In this document: piece by piece, positions 55,204 through 63,625 of the stretch
Layout: each line of letters begins with the position of its first letter
Position numbering within the stretch: the first letter of the stretch is position 1
NCBI GenBank assembly: GCA_052379645.1
Contig: JBQSYU010000011.1
Length of the DNA: 64,000 nt
Reading direction: 5' to 3' (one strand)
DNA from: Arthrobacter_H sp030452125
GTDB lineage: Bacteria; Actinomycetota; Actinomycetes; Actinomycetales; Micrococcaceae
The notes under the pieces: model-generated
The model's input: the letters and a program-made list of their open reading frames with translations, nothing else
The model's database searches: none
Told to the model about the DNA's origin: nothing
Program-made: the position numbers and the translations under genes

Positions 55204-56328
55204 CTAGCGGAGACCGGTTTTTCGGTTCACTGCCAACCAGATCAGTTCGTCGACGAGTTCCACGTAGCCGATTCCGGTTTCCCCCCAAATACGCGGGTAC
55301 ATGCTCACCGGGGTGAAGCCGGGCATGGTGTTGATCTCGTTGATGATCCAGCGGCCATCATCGGTGTAGAAGAAGTCGACCCGGGCCAGGCCTTCACCAG
55401 CGATCGCGTCGAACGCGATGGAGGCCTGTTCCCTGATGATCGAGATCTGGTCTTCAGGTAGAGCGGCCGGGCAGGTGAGCTCCGCGGCTCCCCCGTCCAC
55501 GTATTTGGCGTTGAAATCGTAGAAGGTATCGGCCCCGGCCGTGACCTCGATCTCTCCGGGCAATGAGGTCCGCGGCGCGTCGGAGCCGCGTCCTTCCAGA
55601 ACACCGCATTCGATTTCACGGCCGGCAATGCCCTGTTCAATGATGACCTTCGGATCGTGCTCGCGCGCCGCGTCGATGGCATCGACGAGTCCGGCTTCGT
55701 CGGAGACGCGGCTCACGCCGACCGACGAGCCTGCGCGCGCAGGTTTCACGAACAGGGGGAAGTCGAGGCGCGAAAGCCGACTTAGGCACGCTTGCCGGTC
55801 CCTCTGCCATTCCTTATCGGTGATGACCTCGTAGGGGCCGACTTCCAGTCCGGCTGCCTCGAAGACGAGTTTGGCGAAGTGCTTATCCATCCCGATGGCG
55901 CTGGCGGCAACGCCAGAACCCACATACGAAACGTCGGCCATTTCCAGTAGCCCCTGGACCGTGCCGTCTTCACCGAAGGATCCGTGCAGCACGGGGAAGA
56001 CGACGTCGACTCCACCGAGGCTGCGCATGGCCCCGGAATCGCTATGTCCAATGAGTTCGGTCGCCTCATTGGTATGGGAGAACTGCAGGGACTCTCCACT
56101 GGGTTTGATTTCCGGAGCGATGCCGGAGGAGAGTGACCAAGACTCCGGGTCAGCTTCTTCAATAGTCCACTGTCCCTGACGGGTGATACCGATAGGAACG
56201 ACCTGGTATTTCTCAGGGTCCAGAACCCGGAGGATCCCGGCAGCAGTCACGCAGCTCACGGAGTGCTCCGGCGACCTGCCGCCGAAGAGCAGCGCGATCC
56301 TTGTTTTTTTGCTGTTGGTCGCGCTCAT
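55204..56328 (-). CDS. ddl: D-alanine-D-alanine ligase
   Basis: 374 aa ATP-grasp enzyme making the D-Ala-D-Ala dipeptide of peptidoglycan. LFGGRSPEHSVSC at the N-terminus, GSFGEDGTVQG, FVKPARAGSSVGVSRV and DFFYTDDGRWIINEINTMPG (metal site) are visible. ATG 56328 overlaps the gpsA stop (ATGA). Last gene of the murA-plsC-gpsA-ddl run. Confidence 0.96.
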   Translation of the reverse strand: MSATNSKKTRIALLFGGRSPEHSVSCVTAAGILRVLDPEKYQVVPIGITRQGQWTIEEADPESWSLSSGIAPEIKPSGESLQFSHTNEATELIGHSDSGAMRSLGGVDVVFPVLHGSFGEDGTVQGLLEMADVSYVGSGVAASAIGMDKHFAKLVFEAAGLEVGPYEVITDKEWQRDRQACLSRLSRLDFPLFVKPARAGSSVGVSRVSDEAGLVDAIDAAREHDPKVIIEQGIAGREIECGVLEGRGSDAPRTSLPGEIEVTAGADTFYDFNAKYVDGGAAELTCPAALPEDQISIIREQASIAFDAIAGEGLARVDFFYTDDGRWIINEINTMPGFTPVSMYPRIWGETGIGYVELVDELIWLAVNRKTGLR

Positions 56329-57356
56329 GAGCCTTCTCCCTCGGATTTCAGTTCCCGCCCCAGCAGGCGTTCGGCCATCGCTGAAACGGTGAGTTTTCCT
56401 TCGAGGACCATGACCACGGCCTCGGTGATCGGCATTTCCACGTGGACGTTTCGGCCCAGGTCCAGCACGGCACGGGCTGATTTGATGCCCTCGGCAGTCT
56501 GCGTCATCGTGTCGTTGACTTCCTCGAGCGTGAGTCCGTTGCCGAGATGTCGACCTGCCGTGCGGTTGCGTGAGAGCGGGGAGGAGCAGGTTGCCACGAG
56601 GTCACCCAGACCTGCCAAGCCCGACATGGTCTCCAATTTTCCGCCAATGGCCAGAGCCAACCGCGTGGTTTCGGCCAGCCCACGGGTGATGACTGAGGCT
56701 TTGGTGTTGTCCCCCATGCCACGGCCGTCGCAGATACCTACGGCTAAGGCAATGACGTTCTTCACGATGCCGCCAATTTCTACGCCGATGAGGTCGGTAT
56801 TGGTGTACGGACGGAAGTAGTCCGGAGAGCAGGCATTGGCGATCCATGCTGCCGTGTCACCATCCGGGCAGGCCACCACCGAGGCGGTTGGTTCTTCACG
56901 GGCAATTTCCATGGCCAGGTTCGGGCCGGAAACGACGGCAATTTCGTCCTGGTTTCGGCCGAGTTCTTCCGCGATGACTTCCGTCATCCGTGAGTCGGTC
57001 CCCCGTTCGAGGCCCTTCATCAAGGACACGATGACCGCACCGGCAGGGATGAGGCCTACGACTTTTCGTAGCTGTTCGCGCAGCTGTTGGGCTGGCACCG
57101 CCAGCACCACCATGTCGGCACCGGCTAGGACGGCACCGGCATCCGCAGAGGCAGTGATATTGGACGGAAGGACGGTTTCCTTCAGGTACGTCGAGTTCGT
57201 ATGCCGCGAGGTGATTTCCTCGGCAACCTCAGCACGGCGGGCCCATAACTGGACCGTGGTTCCGTCGTCGGCGCAGGAGTCTGCCAGGACCTTGGCAAAG
57301 GTTGTTCCCCAACTTCCGGCTCCGAGGACGGCAATCTTCTGCGGTGCTGGCCTCAT
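56325..57356 (-). CDS. gpsA: Glycerol-3-phosphate dehydrogenase [NAD(P)+]
   Basis: 343 aa. Makes sn-glycerol-3-phosphate from DHAP, feeding phospholipids and also TagD for CDP-glycerol. Rossmann motif VLGAGSWGTTFAKVLA (residues ~9-24), VVSGPNLAMEIA, and the GIVKNVIALAVGICDGRGMGDN catalytic region with Lys. ATG 57356 overlaps the plsC stop (ATGA); the frame is open further upstream in plsC without homology. Confidence 0.95.
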   Translation of the reverse strand: MRPAPQKIAVLGAGSWGTTFAKVLADSCADDGTTVQLWARRAEVAEEITSRHTNSTYLKETVLPSNITASADAGAVLAGADMVVLAVPAQQLREQLRKVVGLIPAGAVIVSLMKGLERGTDSRMTEVIAEELGRNQDEIAVVSGPNLAMEIAREEPTASVVACPDGDTAAWIANACSPDYFRPYTNTDLIGVEIGGIVKNVIALAVGICDGRGMGDNTKASVITRGLAETTRLALAIGGKLETMSGLAGLGDLVATCSSPLSRNRTAGRHLGNGLTLEEVNDTMTQTAEGIKSARAVLDLGRNVHVEMPITEAVVMVLEGKLTVSAMAERLLGRELKSEGEGS

Positions 57357-58132
57357 GCTGCCCCTCCTGGTCGGTCGTCTTCGTTGCGGTTTTTGTTTTC
57401 GGTGTTCATTCGTCCGGTCGCCGTCTGCCCATGCGCAGCCGGGTCCCATGGTTTCTCTGGTGGCTGCTCGCCGCGGAGCTCGCCCACCCCCGCCGATAAG
57501 GCGGCAATAATGCGCTGTGTCGCCTGGTCCAAAACCGTGCGAGTCATCGGTTGGTCTCGTAGATCGTCGAGGTCCACGGGCTGGGTGGCTCTGACGTACA
57601 CGCGCTTTCTTGGGAAGATGCTCAACGACTTGCCGTAACGGGGCAGGACCTTTTGCGCGCCCCAATGTGCGATCGGTACCACCGGCGCCCCGGTCTGCAA
57701 CGCGAGCCGGGCCGCACCCGTGCGTCCACGCATGGGCCATTCCTCGGGATCCCGAGTCAGGGATCCTTCGGGATAGATGATGATCACGTCCCCAGCGTCG
57801 AGTACTTCCTTCGCAATGGCTAATGATCCGCTGGCACCCGTAGTCGCACGGGACACCGGCACCTGATGGGAGGCCCGCAGGGCAGCACCCAGAAGCGGAA
57901 CCTTGAAGAGCGAATCTTTCGTCAGATAACGCGGCAGGCGACCTTGGTTGTAGAAGGCATGGCCCACCACTACCGGGTCGATCTCCGTGACGTGGTTCGG
58001 GCAAGCGATGAAGCCCGCTGCCGGCAGGTTATCGAAACCGATCCACGTTTTGGCCATCAGCACGTTCATCAGGGGCCTGGCAATTCCAGCCAAGATCCCG
58101 AAGACCAGTCGCTGTCCGCGTTCCTCCTTCAC
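57353..58132 (-). CDS. plsC: 1-acyl-sn-glycerol-3-phosphate acyltransferase
   Basis: 259 aa. Acylates lysophosphatidate to phosphatidate. Motif I NHVTEID (H-x4-D), motif III YPEGSLTRDP and the HQVPVSR block are present. A C-terminal hydrophilic tail of ~30 residues (KNRNEDDRPG) follows the acyltransferase domain. Adjacent to murA (6-bp gap) and overlapping gpsA; gpsA product is the upstream metabolite. Confidence 0.93.
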   Translation of the reverse strand: MKEERGQRLVFGILAGIARPLMNVLMAKTWIGFDNLPAAGFIACPNHVTEIDPVVVGHAFYNQGRLPRYLTKDSLFKVPLLGAALRASHQVPVSRATTGASGSLAIAKEVLDAGDVIIIYPEGSLTRDPEEWPMRGRTGAARLALQTGAPVVPIAHWGAQKVLPRYGKSLSIFPRKRVYVRATQPVDLDDLRDQPMTRTVLDQATQRIIAALSAGVGELRGEQPPEKPWDPAAHGQTATGRMNTENKNRNEDDRPGGAA

Positions 58133-58138
58133 CGGGAC

Positions 58139-59482
58139 CTAAACGGTTTCTACGGATCTGCTGGTTTCACTGATCTCGACCTGCGCGCCCAGTCCCAAGA
58201 GCTTGTCCAGGAAATGCTCGTACCCGCGGTTGATCAGCTCGATCCCGGTCACGTGACTGGTGCCGTCGGCGGCCAGGGCTGCAATCAGGTGGGAGAACCC
58301 TCCCCGCAGGTCGGGGATGTCGATATCGCGGCCCACCAGCTGGGCCGGACCGGTGATCACCGCCGAGTGCTTGAAGTTCCGCTGTCCGAAGCGGCAGGGA
58401 ACCGCGCCGAGGCATTCTCGGTGCAACTGAATGGTCGCTCCCATGCGCACCAGGGCGTCGGTGAAGCCAAAGCGGTTTTCATAGACCGTCTCGTGGACGA
58501 TCGACACGCCATGGGCCTGGGTCAGGGCCACCACGAGGGGCTGCTGCCAATCAGTCATGAACCCGGGGTGGACATCGGTTTCCAAGACCAGCGGCTTCAG
58601 TTCCCCACCGGGGTGGAAGAAGCGAATGCCGTCGTCGTGCACCTCGAAGTCGCCACCGATCTTGCGATAAGTGTTCAGGAAGGAGGTCAGATCCTGTTGG
58701 ACCGCTCCCTCGACGTAGATGTCCCCTCCCGTTGCCAGCGCCGCGGAGGCCCAGGAGGCACCCTCGTTGCGGTCGGAGAGAGCGCGATGGTTGTAGCCAT
58801 GGAGCTCGGCGACACCTTCGATGTGAATGACGCGGTCCGTCTGCACCGTGATGATGGCTCCCATCTTCTGCAAGAGGGCAATCAGGTCCATGATTTCGGG
58901 CTCGACGGCGGCCCCCGAGAGTTCGGTGATGCCTTCGGCCCGGACCGCGGTGAGCAGGACCTGCTCGGTGGCACCGACGCTGGGGTAGGGCAGTTCGACC
59001 TTGGCTCCCTTGAGGCCGTGGGGGGCGCTGATCGAAATACCGTTGGCACGCTTATCGACGACGGCGCCGAAATGACGCAGGACGTCGAGATGGAAATCGA
59101 TGGGGCGGTCCCCGATCCGGCAGCCCCCGAGATCGGGGATGAAGGCCTCACCAATGCTGTGGATCAGCGGTCCGCAGAAGAGGATCGGAATCCGCGAGTC
59201 CCCGGCATGGGCATCGATTTCATTGGAGGGGGCGGTTTTGGCCCGCAGCGGGTCAAGGGTGAGGTCCCCGGATTCAGGGTCCTTTTCGACCGTGACACCG
59301 TGGATCTGCAACAGACTCGTGACGACGTCGACGTCCTTGATCTCGGGAACATTGCGCAGCACCGAGGGGGTGTTCCCCAAGAGGGAAGCCACCATCGCCT
59401 TCGGAACGAGATTCTTGGCCCCCCTGACCTTTACTCTCCCCTGAAGCGGGACGCCGCCGTGGATCGTCAGGACCTTGCCCAT
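58139..59482 (-). CDS. murA: UDP-N-acetylglucosamine 1-carboxyvinyltransferase
   Basis: 447 aa. First committed step of peptidoglycan synthesis (PEP + UDP-GlcNAc). Substrate residues in RGAKNLVPKAM (Lys/Asn) and the fosfomycin-binding catalytic Cys in GGCRIGDRP (near residue 120). A TGAGG run lies nine bases before ATG 59482. A 144-bp gap to leuD suggests its own promoter. Confidence 0.95.
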   Translation of the reverse strand: MGKVLTIHGGVPLQGRVKVRGAKNLVPKAMVASLLGNTPSVLRNVPEIKDVDVVTSLLQIHGVTVEKDPESGDLTLDPLRAKTAPSNEIDAHAGDSRIPILFCGPLIHSIGEAFIPDLGGCRIGDRPIDFHLDVLRHFGAVVDKRANGISISAPHGLKGAKVELPYPSVGATEQVLLTAVRAEGITELSGAAVEPEIMDLIALLQKMGAIITVQTDRVIHIEGVAELHGYNHRALSDRNEGASWASAALATGGDIYVEGAVQQDLTSFLNTYRKIGGDFEVHDDGIRFFHPGGELKPLVLETDVHPGFMTDWQQPLVVALTQAHGVSIVHETVYENRFGFTDALVRMGATIQLHRECLGAVPCRFGQRNFKHSAVITGPAQLVGRDIDIPDLRGGFSHLIAALAADGTSHVTGIELINRGYEHFLDKLLGLGAQVEISETSRSVETV

Positions 59483-59626
59483 GTATCAAAACCTCACACT
59501 TGTATGGTTCTTCGAGTTCTCCGAAGGTTCCCGGTAAGCATACAGCCACCACCCCTGCAGGCCCGTGAATGCGTGGCGGTTCGGCGTGCGCGATTCGCTG
59601 TCGGCAGAAGTGGGGACCGACTCCGC

Positions 59627-60229
59627 TCAGGAGTGCTTCGCGGGCAGCGTCCTCGGCTTCCAGCTGGGCCGGGTCTGCTCATAGGCGGTGATCTCCGGTT
59701 CCTGCTGCAAGGTCAGCCCAATGTCGTCCAGACCCTCCATGAGACGCCAGCGGGTGTAGTCGTCGATCTCGAAGGGTGCAACGATCGATCCGCAGCTGAC
59801 GGTGCGCGATGCGAGGTCAACGGTGACCTGGGTCCCCGGGTGGTTGTCGAGTTCCTTCCAGATGAGCTCGATATCGCCCTGGTCGACCTGGGCGGCAACG
59901 AGGCCTTGTTTCCCTGAGTTGCCGCGGAAGATGTCGCCGAACCGAGAGGAGAGGACGGCGCGGAATCCGTAGTCCTTCAGGGCCCAGACGGCATGTTCGC
60001 GGGAGGACCCGGTACCGAAGTCCGGGCCGGCCACCAGGACGGAGCCGTGGGAGAAGGGGTCCTGGTTCAGCACGAACTCGGGATCCTTGCGCCAGCGGGC
60101 GAACAGGGCGTCATCGAAGCCGGTGCGGGTGATCCGCTTCAGGTACACGGCGGGAATGATCTGGTCGGTGTCGATATCCGACTGGCGCAGCGGGACGCCG
60201 ATGCCGGTATGTGTGGTGATCTTTTCCAT
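59627..60229 (-). CDS. leuD: 3-isopropylmalate dehydratase small subunit
   Basis: 200 aa swivelling domain of isopropylmalate isomerase in leucine synthesis; pairs with LeuC. The family features FGTGSSREHAVWAL (substrate serine) and SRFGDIFRGNSGKQGL are intact. 10 bp downstream of leuC. Confidence 0.96.
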   Translation of the reverse strand: MEKITTHTGIGVPLRQSDIDTDQIIPAVYLKRITRTGFDDALFARWRKDPEFVLNQDPFSHGSVLVAGPDFGTGSSREHAVWALKDYGFRAVLSSRFGDIFRGNSGKQGLVAAQVDQGDIELIWKELDNHPGTQVTVDLASRTVSCGSIVAPFEIDDYTRWRLMEGLDDIGLTLQQEPEITAYEQTRPSWKPRTLPAKHS

Positions 60230-60239
60230 ATCTGCTTCC

Positions 60240-61718
60240 TTAGGCTGCGCTGGCGGCTGCGCCGTCGGCTGGTTCCAGGTCCGAGGGCGAGCTCAGGGTT
60301 CCGCGGATGGCGGTGGCTGCCGCGACGAGCGGGGAGACCAGGTGGGTGCGCCCGCCCTTGCCCTGACGGCCTTCGAAGTTCCGGTTGGACGTCGAGGCAC
60401 AGCGTTCGCCTTCGGCCAGCTGGTCGGGGTTCATGCCCAGGCACATGGAACAGCCGGCGAAGCGCCATTCGGCACCAAAGTCCTTGAAGACCTGGTCCAG
60501 TCCTTCGGCTTCGGCTTCGAGGCGGACGCGTGCGGAGCCGGGGACCACGATCATGCGGATGTCGGGATCCTTTTCCCGGCCGCTGATGATATTGGCTGCC
60601 GAGCGCAGGTCTTCCATGCGGGAGTTGGTGCAGGATCCCAGGAACACGGTGTCGACCCGGATGTCTTTCATCGGTGTGCCGGCCGCCAGGTCCATGTAGG
60701 TCAGAGCCCGTTCGCAGGCGGCGCGGGCGTTCTCGTCCTCGAAGTCTTCGGGAGCCGGGACCGATTCGGAGAGGGAAACGCCTTGGCCGGGGTTGGTCCC
60801 CCAGGTGACGAAGGGTTCCAGGTCATCTGCGTTGACGGTGACCTCGGCGTCGAACCGGGCGTCATCGTCGGTGCGCAGCGTCCGCCAGTAGTCGACCGCG
60901 GCGTCCCAGTCGTCGCCCTGTGGGGCGTGCGGGCGGCCTTCGAGGTAGTCGAAGGTGATCTGGTCGGGGGCGACCATGCCAGCGCGGGCTCCCGCTTCAA
61001 TCGACATATTGCAGATCGTCATGCGGGCTTCCATGGACAGTGCACGGATGGCCGAGCCACGGTATTCCAACACGTACCCTTGGCCCCCGCCGGTCCCGAT
61101 CTTGGCGATGACGGCCAAAATGATGTCCTTGGAGGTCACCCCGGTGCGCAGGGTTCCCTCGACGTTGATGGCCATCGTCTTGAAGGGTTTCAGCGACAGG
61201 GTCTGGGTGGCCATCACGTGTTCGACTTCGGAAGTCCCGATGCCGAAGGCCAACGCGCCGAAGGCTCCGTGGGTGGAGGTGTGGGAGTCCCCGCACACCA
61301 CGGTGACGCCGGGCTGGGTCAGGCCCAGCTGCGGTCCAACGACATGGACGATCCCTTGTTCCTGATCCCCAAGCGAATGCAGCCGCACGCCGTACTCGGC
61401 GCAGTTCGAGCGCAACGTCTCGATCTGGGTCCTGGAGGTCGGATCCGCAATCGGCTTATGGATCTCCAGCGTCGGAGTGTTGTGGTCCTCGGTGGCAATG
61501 GTCAGATCAGGCCGGCGCAACGGCCGACCGGCCAGCCGCAGCCCTTCGAAAGCCTGCGGCGACGTCACTTCGTGAATCAGGTGCAGATCAATGTAGATGA
61601 GGTCCGGACGGCGTGCCGAGCCTTCTCCGCCACCTTCTTGGACCACATGTGCGTTCCAGACCTTTTCGGCCAGCGTCTTCGGCGTGATGGTGGCCGTGGA
61701 CCGTTCCTGTTCAGACAT
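60240..61718 (-). CDS. leuC: 3-isopropylmalate dehydratase large subunit
   Basis: 492 aa aconitase-family enzyme. The 4Fe-4S cysteines are in GSCTNSR and the C-x2-C of GCSMCLGMN. AGGAGG lies five bases before ATG 61718. Transcribed divergently from the IclR-family gene, with the palindromic operator 61792-61812 between them. Confidence 0.96.
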   Translation of the reverse strand: MSEQERSTATITPKTLAEKVWNAHVVQEGGGEGSARRPDLIYIDLHLIHEVTSPQAFEGLRLAGRPLRRPDLTIATEDHNTPTLEIHKPIADPTSRTQIETLRSNCAEYGVRLHSLGDQEQGIVHVVGPQLGLTQPGVTVVCGDSHTSTHGAFGALAFGIGTSEVEHVMATQTLSLKPFKTMAINVEGTLRTGVTSKDIILAVIAKIGTGGGQGYVLEYRGSAIRALSMEARMTICNMSIEAGARAGMVAPDQITFDYLEGRPHAPQGDDWDAAVDYWRTLRTDDDARFDAEVTVNADDLEPFVTWGTNPGQGVSLSESVPAPEDFEDENARAACERALTYMDLAAGTPMKDIRVDTVFLGSCTNSRMEDLRSAANIISGREKDPDIRMIVVPGSARVRLEAEAEGLDQVFKDFGAEWRFAGCSMCLGMNPDQLAEGERCASTSNRNFEGRQGKGGRTHLVSPLVAAATAIRGTLSSPSDLEPADGAAASAA

Positions 61719-61791
61719 TGGGTTCCTCCTGGATTCTTCCCTTAGATCTAGGACACCACCAGCGGCACTCCACGCGCTAGCAGAATAGCGT

Positions 61792-61812
61792 GCATCTCAA
61801 ATGGTGAGACGC
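61792..61812. promoter_or_regulatory. Palindromic operator, likely IclR/NdgR (AreB-type) site
   Basis: GCATCTCA at 61792-61799 and TGAGACGC at 61805-61812 form an inverted repeat (7 of 8 positions) with a 5-bp spacer AATGG; the core TCTCA-N5-TGAGA is perfect. It lies in the 106-bp gap between leuC and the IclR gene, 13 bp before the regulator's ATG. Actinobacterial IclR regulators beside leuCD (NdgR, AreB, LtbR) bind such TCTCA/TGAGA palindromes, so repression of leuCD and autoregulation are expected. Confidence 0.7.
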
Positions 61813-61824
61813 TAGTATCAATAG

Positions 61825-62544
61825 ATGGACACTTCTAGCGGGGTCGGCGTCATCGACAAGGCAGCTCTGGTTCTCGATTCACTCGAGGCTGGACCCATCA
61901 GTTTGGCTCAATTGGTTGCGGCCACCGGACTCTCACGCCCCACCGTCCACAGGTTGGCCCAGGCGTTGGTCCACCATCGGCTGGCGGGCAAGGACATCCA
62001 CGGCCGGTTCATGCTCGGCAGCCGCTTGGTGGAACTGGCATCCGCCGCTGGCGAGGATCGCCTCATCGCCGCTGCCGGCCCACTCCTGGTCCAGCTCCGC
62101 GATGCCACCGGTGAAAGTTCGCAGGTATTCCGCCGTCAGGGTGAAAACCGAGTCTGTGTTGCCTCAGCCGAACGCCCCGTCGGGTTGCGCGACACCATTC
62201 CCGTGGGCACCCAACTGTCCATGAAGGCCGGTTCGGCGGCCCAAGTCCTGCTGGCGTGGGAAGACCACGAGAGACTGCTGCATGGGCTCAACCAAGCGCG
62301 GTTCTCCCCCACCATTCTCGCGGGTGTGCGGCGGCGAGGATGGGCCCAGTCCCTGGGCGAACGCGAACAAGGCGTGGCTTCCGTCTCGGCACCGGTGCGC
62401 GGCCCCTCGGGCCGGGTCATCGCCGCCGTGTCGATCTCCGGTCCTATCGAACGTCTCGGCCGTCAACCGGGCAAGGCTCATTCGGAAATCGTGTGCCGGA
62501 TGGCCGCCCAGCTCAGCGAGGCGCTGAAGAAGCCGACCGCCTAA
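61825..62544 (+). CDS. IclR-family transcriptional regulator (NdgR/AreB/LtbR-like)
   Basis: 239 aa. N-terminal winged helix (KAALVLDSLEAGPISLAQLVAATGLSRPTVHRLAQAL) followed by the IclR effector domain (SQVFRRQGENRVCVASAERP, VRGPSGRVIAAVSISGPIERL). Divergence from leuCD is the conserved context of NdgR-type regulators controlling leucine and other amino-acid genes. ATG 61825. Its stop lies one base before thiL's stop (convergent). Confidence 0.92.
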   Translation: MDTSSGVGVIDKAALVLDSLEAGPISLAQLVAATGLSRPTVHRLAQALVHHRLAGKDIHGRFMLGSRLVELASAAGEDRLIAAAGPLLVQLRDATGESSQVFRRQGENRVCVASAERPVGLRDTIPVGTQLSMKAGSAAQVLLAWEDHERLLHGLNQARFSPTILAGVRRRGWAQSLGEREQGVASVSAPVRGPSGRVIAAVSISGPIERLGRQPGKAHSEIVCRMAAQLSEALKKPTA

Positions 62545-62545
62545 A

Positions 62546-63625
62546 TCAGCTCGCCTCCTCCTGTCCGCTGAAATGGTCGAATCCGGGGGAGGAATCCCCC
62601 GCGGACCCGGAAGGGTACGGCGCGTCATCCAGCGAGATGCGTTGCCGTACGTCCTGGTCACCACTTTCGCGGCCCACCCTGCCCACGCGCATGAATCCCG
62701 AAGGCAGTGCTGCATCTGGGGGAAACGTTGCCAGCAACCCGTGGTCCTCTCCCCCGGAGAGAACCCATTTCAAGGGTTCCTGTTCCATGAGTTCCGCGGC
62801 GGCCCCGAGATCTATGCCTTCGCGTTCCATGGATCCGATGATGGCCCGTAGTGAGGTGGATTCAAAGTCAATGGACGCCCCGCTGGCTTCGGCCAGTCGT
62901 CCGGCGTCACGGGCCAACCCGTCGGAGATGTCCATCGCCGCGGTTGCTCCAGCCGCTGCCGCCCGGGGTCCCGCGGATAAGGGAGGGCGTGGCCGGAGCT
63001 GTCGTTCAACCAGAGTTGCGCACGACGGATCGAGAGCGGTGAAGTCATGCTCGGACTCCAAAAGGGCCAGCCCGGCGGCAGCGGCGCCCAGAACTCCGGA
63101 GACTGCCACGATGTCTCCCGGACGGGCCCCGCTCCGCAGCAGCGCAGGGCCGGGAATCGACCCGGTCAAGGCGGCCGTGATCGACAGTTCACTGCCCGAG
63201 CTCAAGTCCCCACCAGCTAGTGCGCATTGGTCGGCGCCGAGTTCCCTGACCGCTGCCGAGAAACCGTCGGCGATTCCCTCGACCCACGCCACGGGTGTCT
63301 CCGGGGGAAGCGTCAGGGAGATGACTGCGGCCGTCGCTACACCCCCCATGGCGTTGATGTCTGAGAGGTTCTGCGCCGCGGATTTCCATCCGACCTCGTA
63401 TCCGCTGCTTTGGTAGCCGTTGCGCCAGTTCAGGCGGAAGTCCTGATCCTGGACGAGGGTATCGATGGTGAAGACGAAGCGCCCTCCCGGGGCGCCGATG
63501 ATGGCCGCATCGTCCCCTGGCCCCAGCAGCATGCTCGCTCCGCGCAGACGCGGCAGGATCCGTTTCAGGACACCCGATTCACCGAGTCCGGCCACCGTGA
63601 CTTCCTGATCCGATGTTTTAGCCAC
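62546..63625 (-). CDS. thiL: Thiamine-monophosphate kinase
   Basis: 359 aa. Phosphorylates thiamine monophosphate to thiamine diphosphate. Features: LLGPGDDAAI (metal/ATP acidic residues), TIDTLVQDQDF, NLSDINAMGG, and CDISDGL-like AMDISDGLARDAGRLAEASG. Shares an 8-bp overlap with the upstream GTPase gene. C-terminal segment after about residue 325 is low-complexity Ser/Pro/Asp. Confidence 0.94.
   Translation of the reverse strand: MAKTSDQEVTVAGLGESGVLKRILPRLRGASMLLGPGDDAAIIGAPGGRFVFTIDTLVQDQDFRLNWRNGYQSSGYEVGWKSAAQNLSDINAMGGVATAAVISLTLPPETPVAWVEGIADGFSAAVRELGADQCALAGGDLSSGSELSITAALTGSIPGPALLRSGARPGDIVAVSGVLGAAAAGLALLESEHDFTALDPSCATLVERQLRPRPPLSAGPRAAAAGATAAMDISDGLARDAGRLAEASGASIDFESTSLRAIIGSMEREGIDLGAAAELMEQEPLKWVLSGGEDHGLLATFPPDAALPSGFMRVGRVGRESGDQDVRQRISLDDAPYPSGSAGDSSPGFDHFSGQEEAS

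Noticed and set aside
57866..59917. 683-codon open frame on the plus strand
   Set aside because: Lies antisense to plsC, murA and leuD; the sequence is low-complexity with no family resemblance, as expected for GC-rich shadow frames.
60087..61745. 552-codon open frame on the plus strand
   Set aside because: Antisense to leuD/leuC, both of which have clear catalytic motifs; no independent support.
62256..63416. 386-codon open frame on the plus strand
   Set aside because: Overlaps the IclR gene and runs antisense to thiL; Ser/Arg/Pro-rich without domains.
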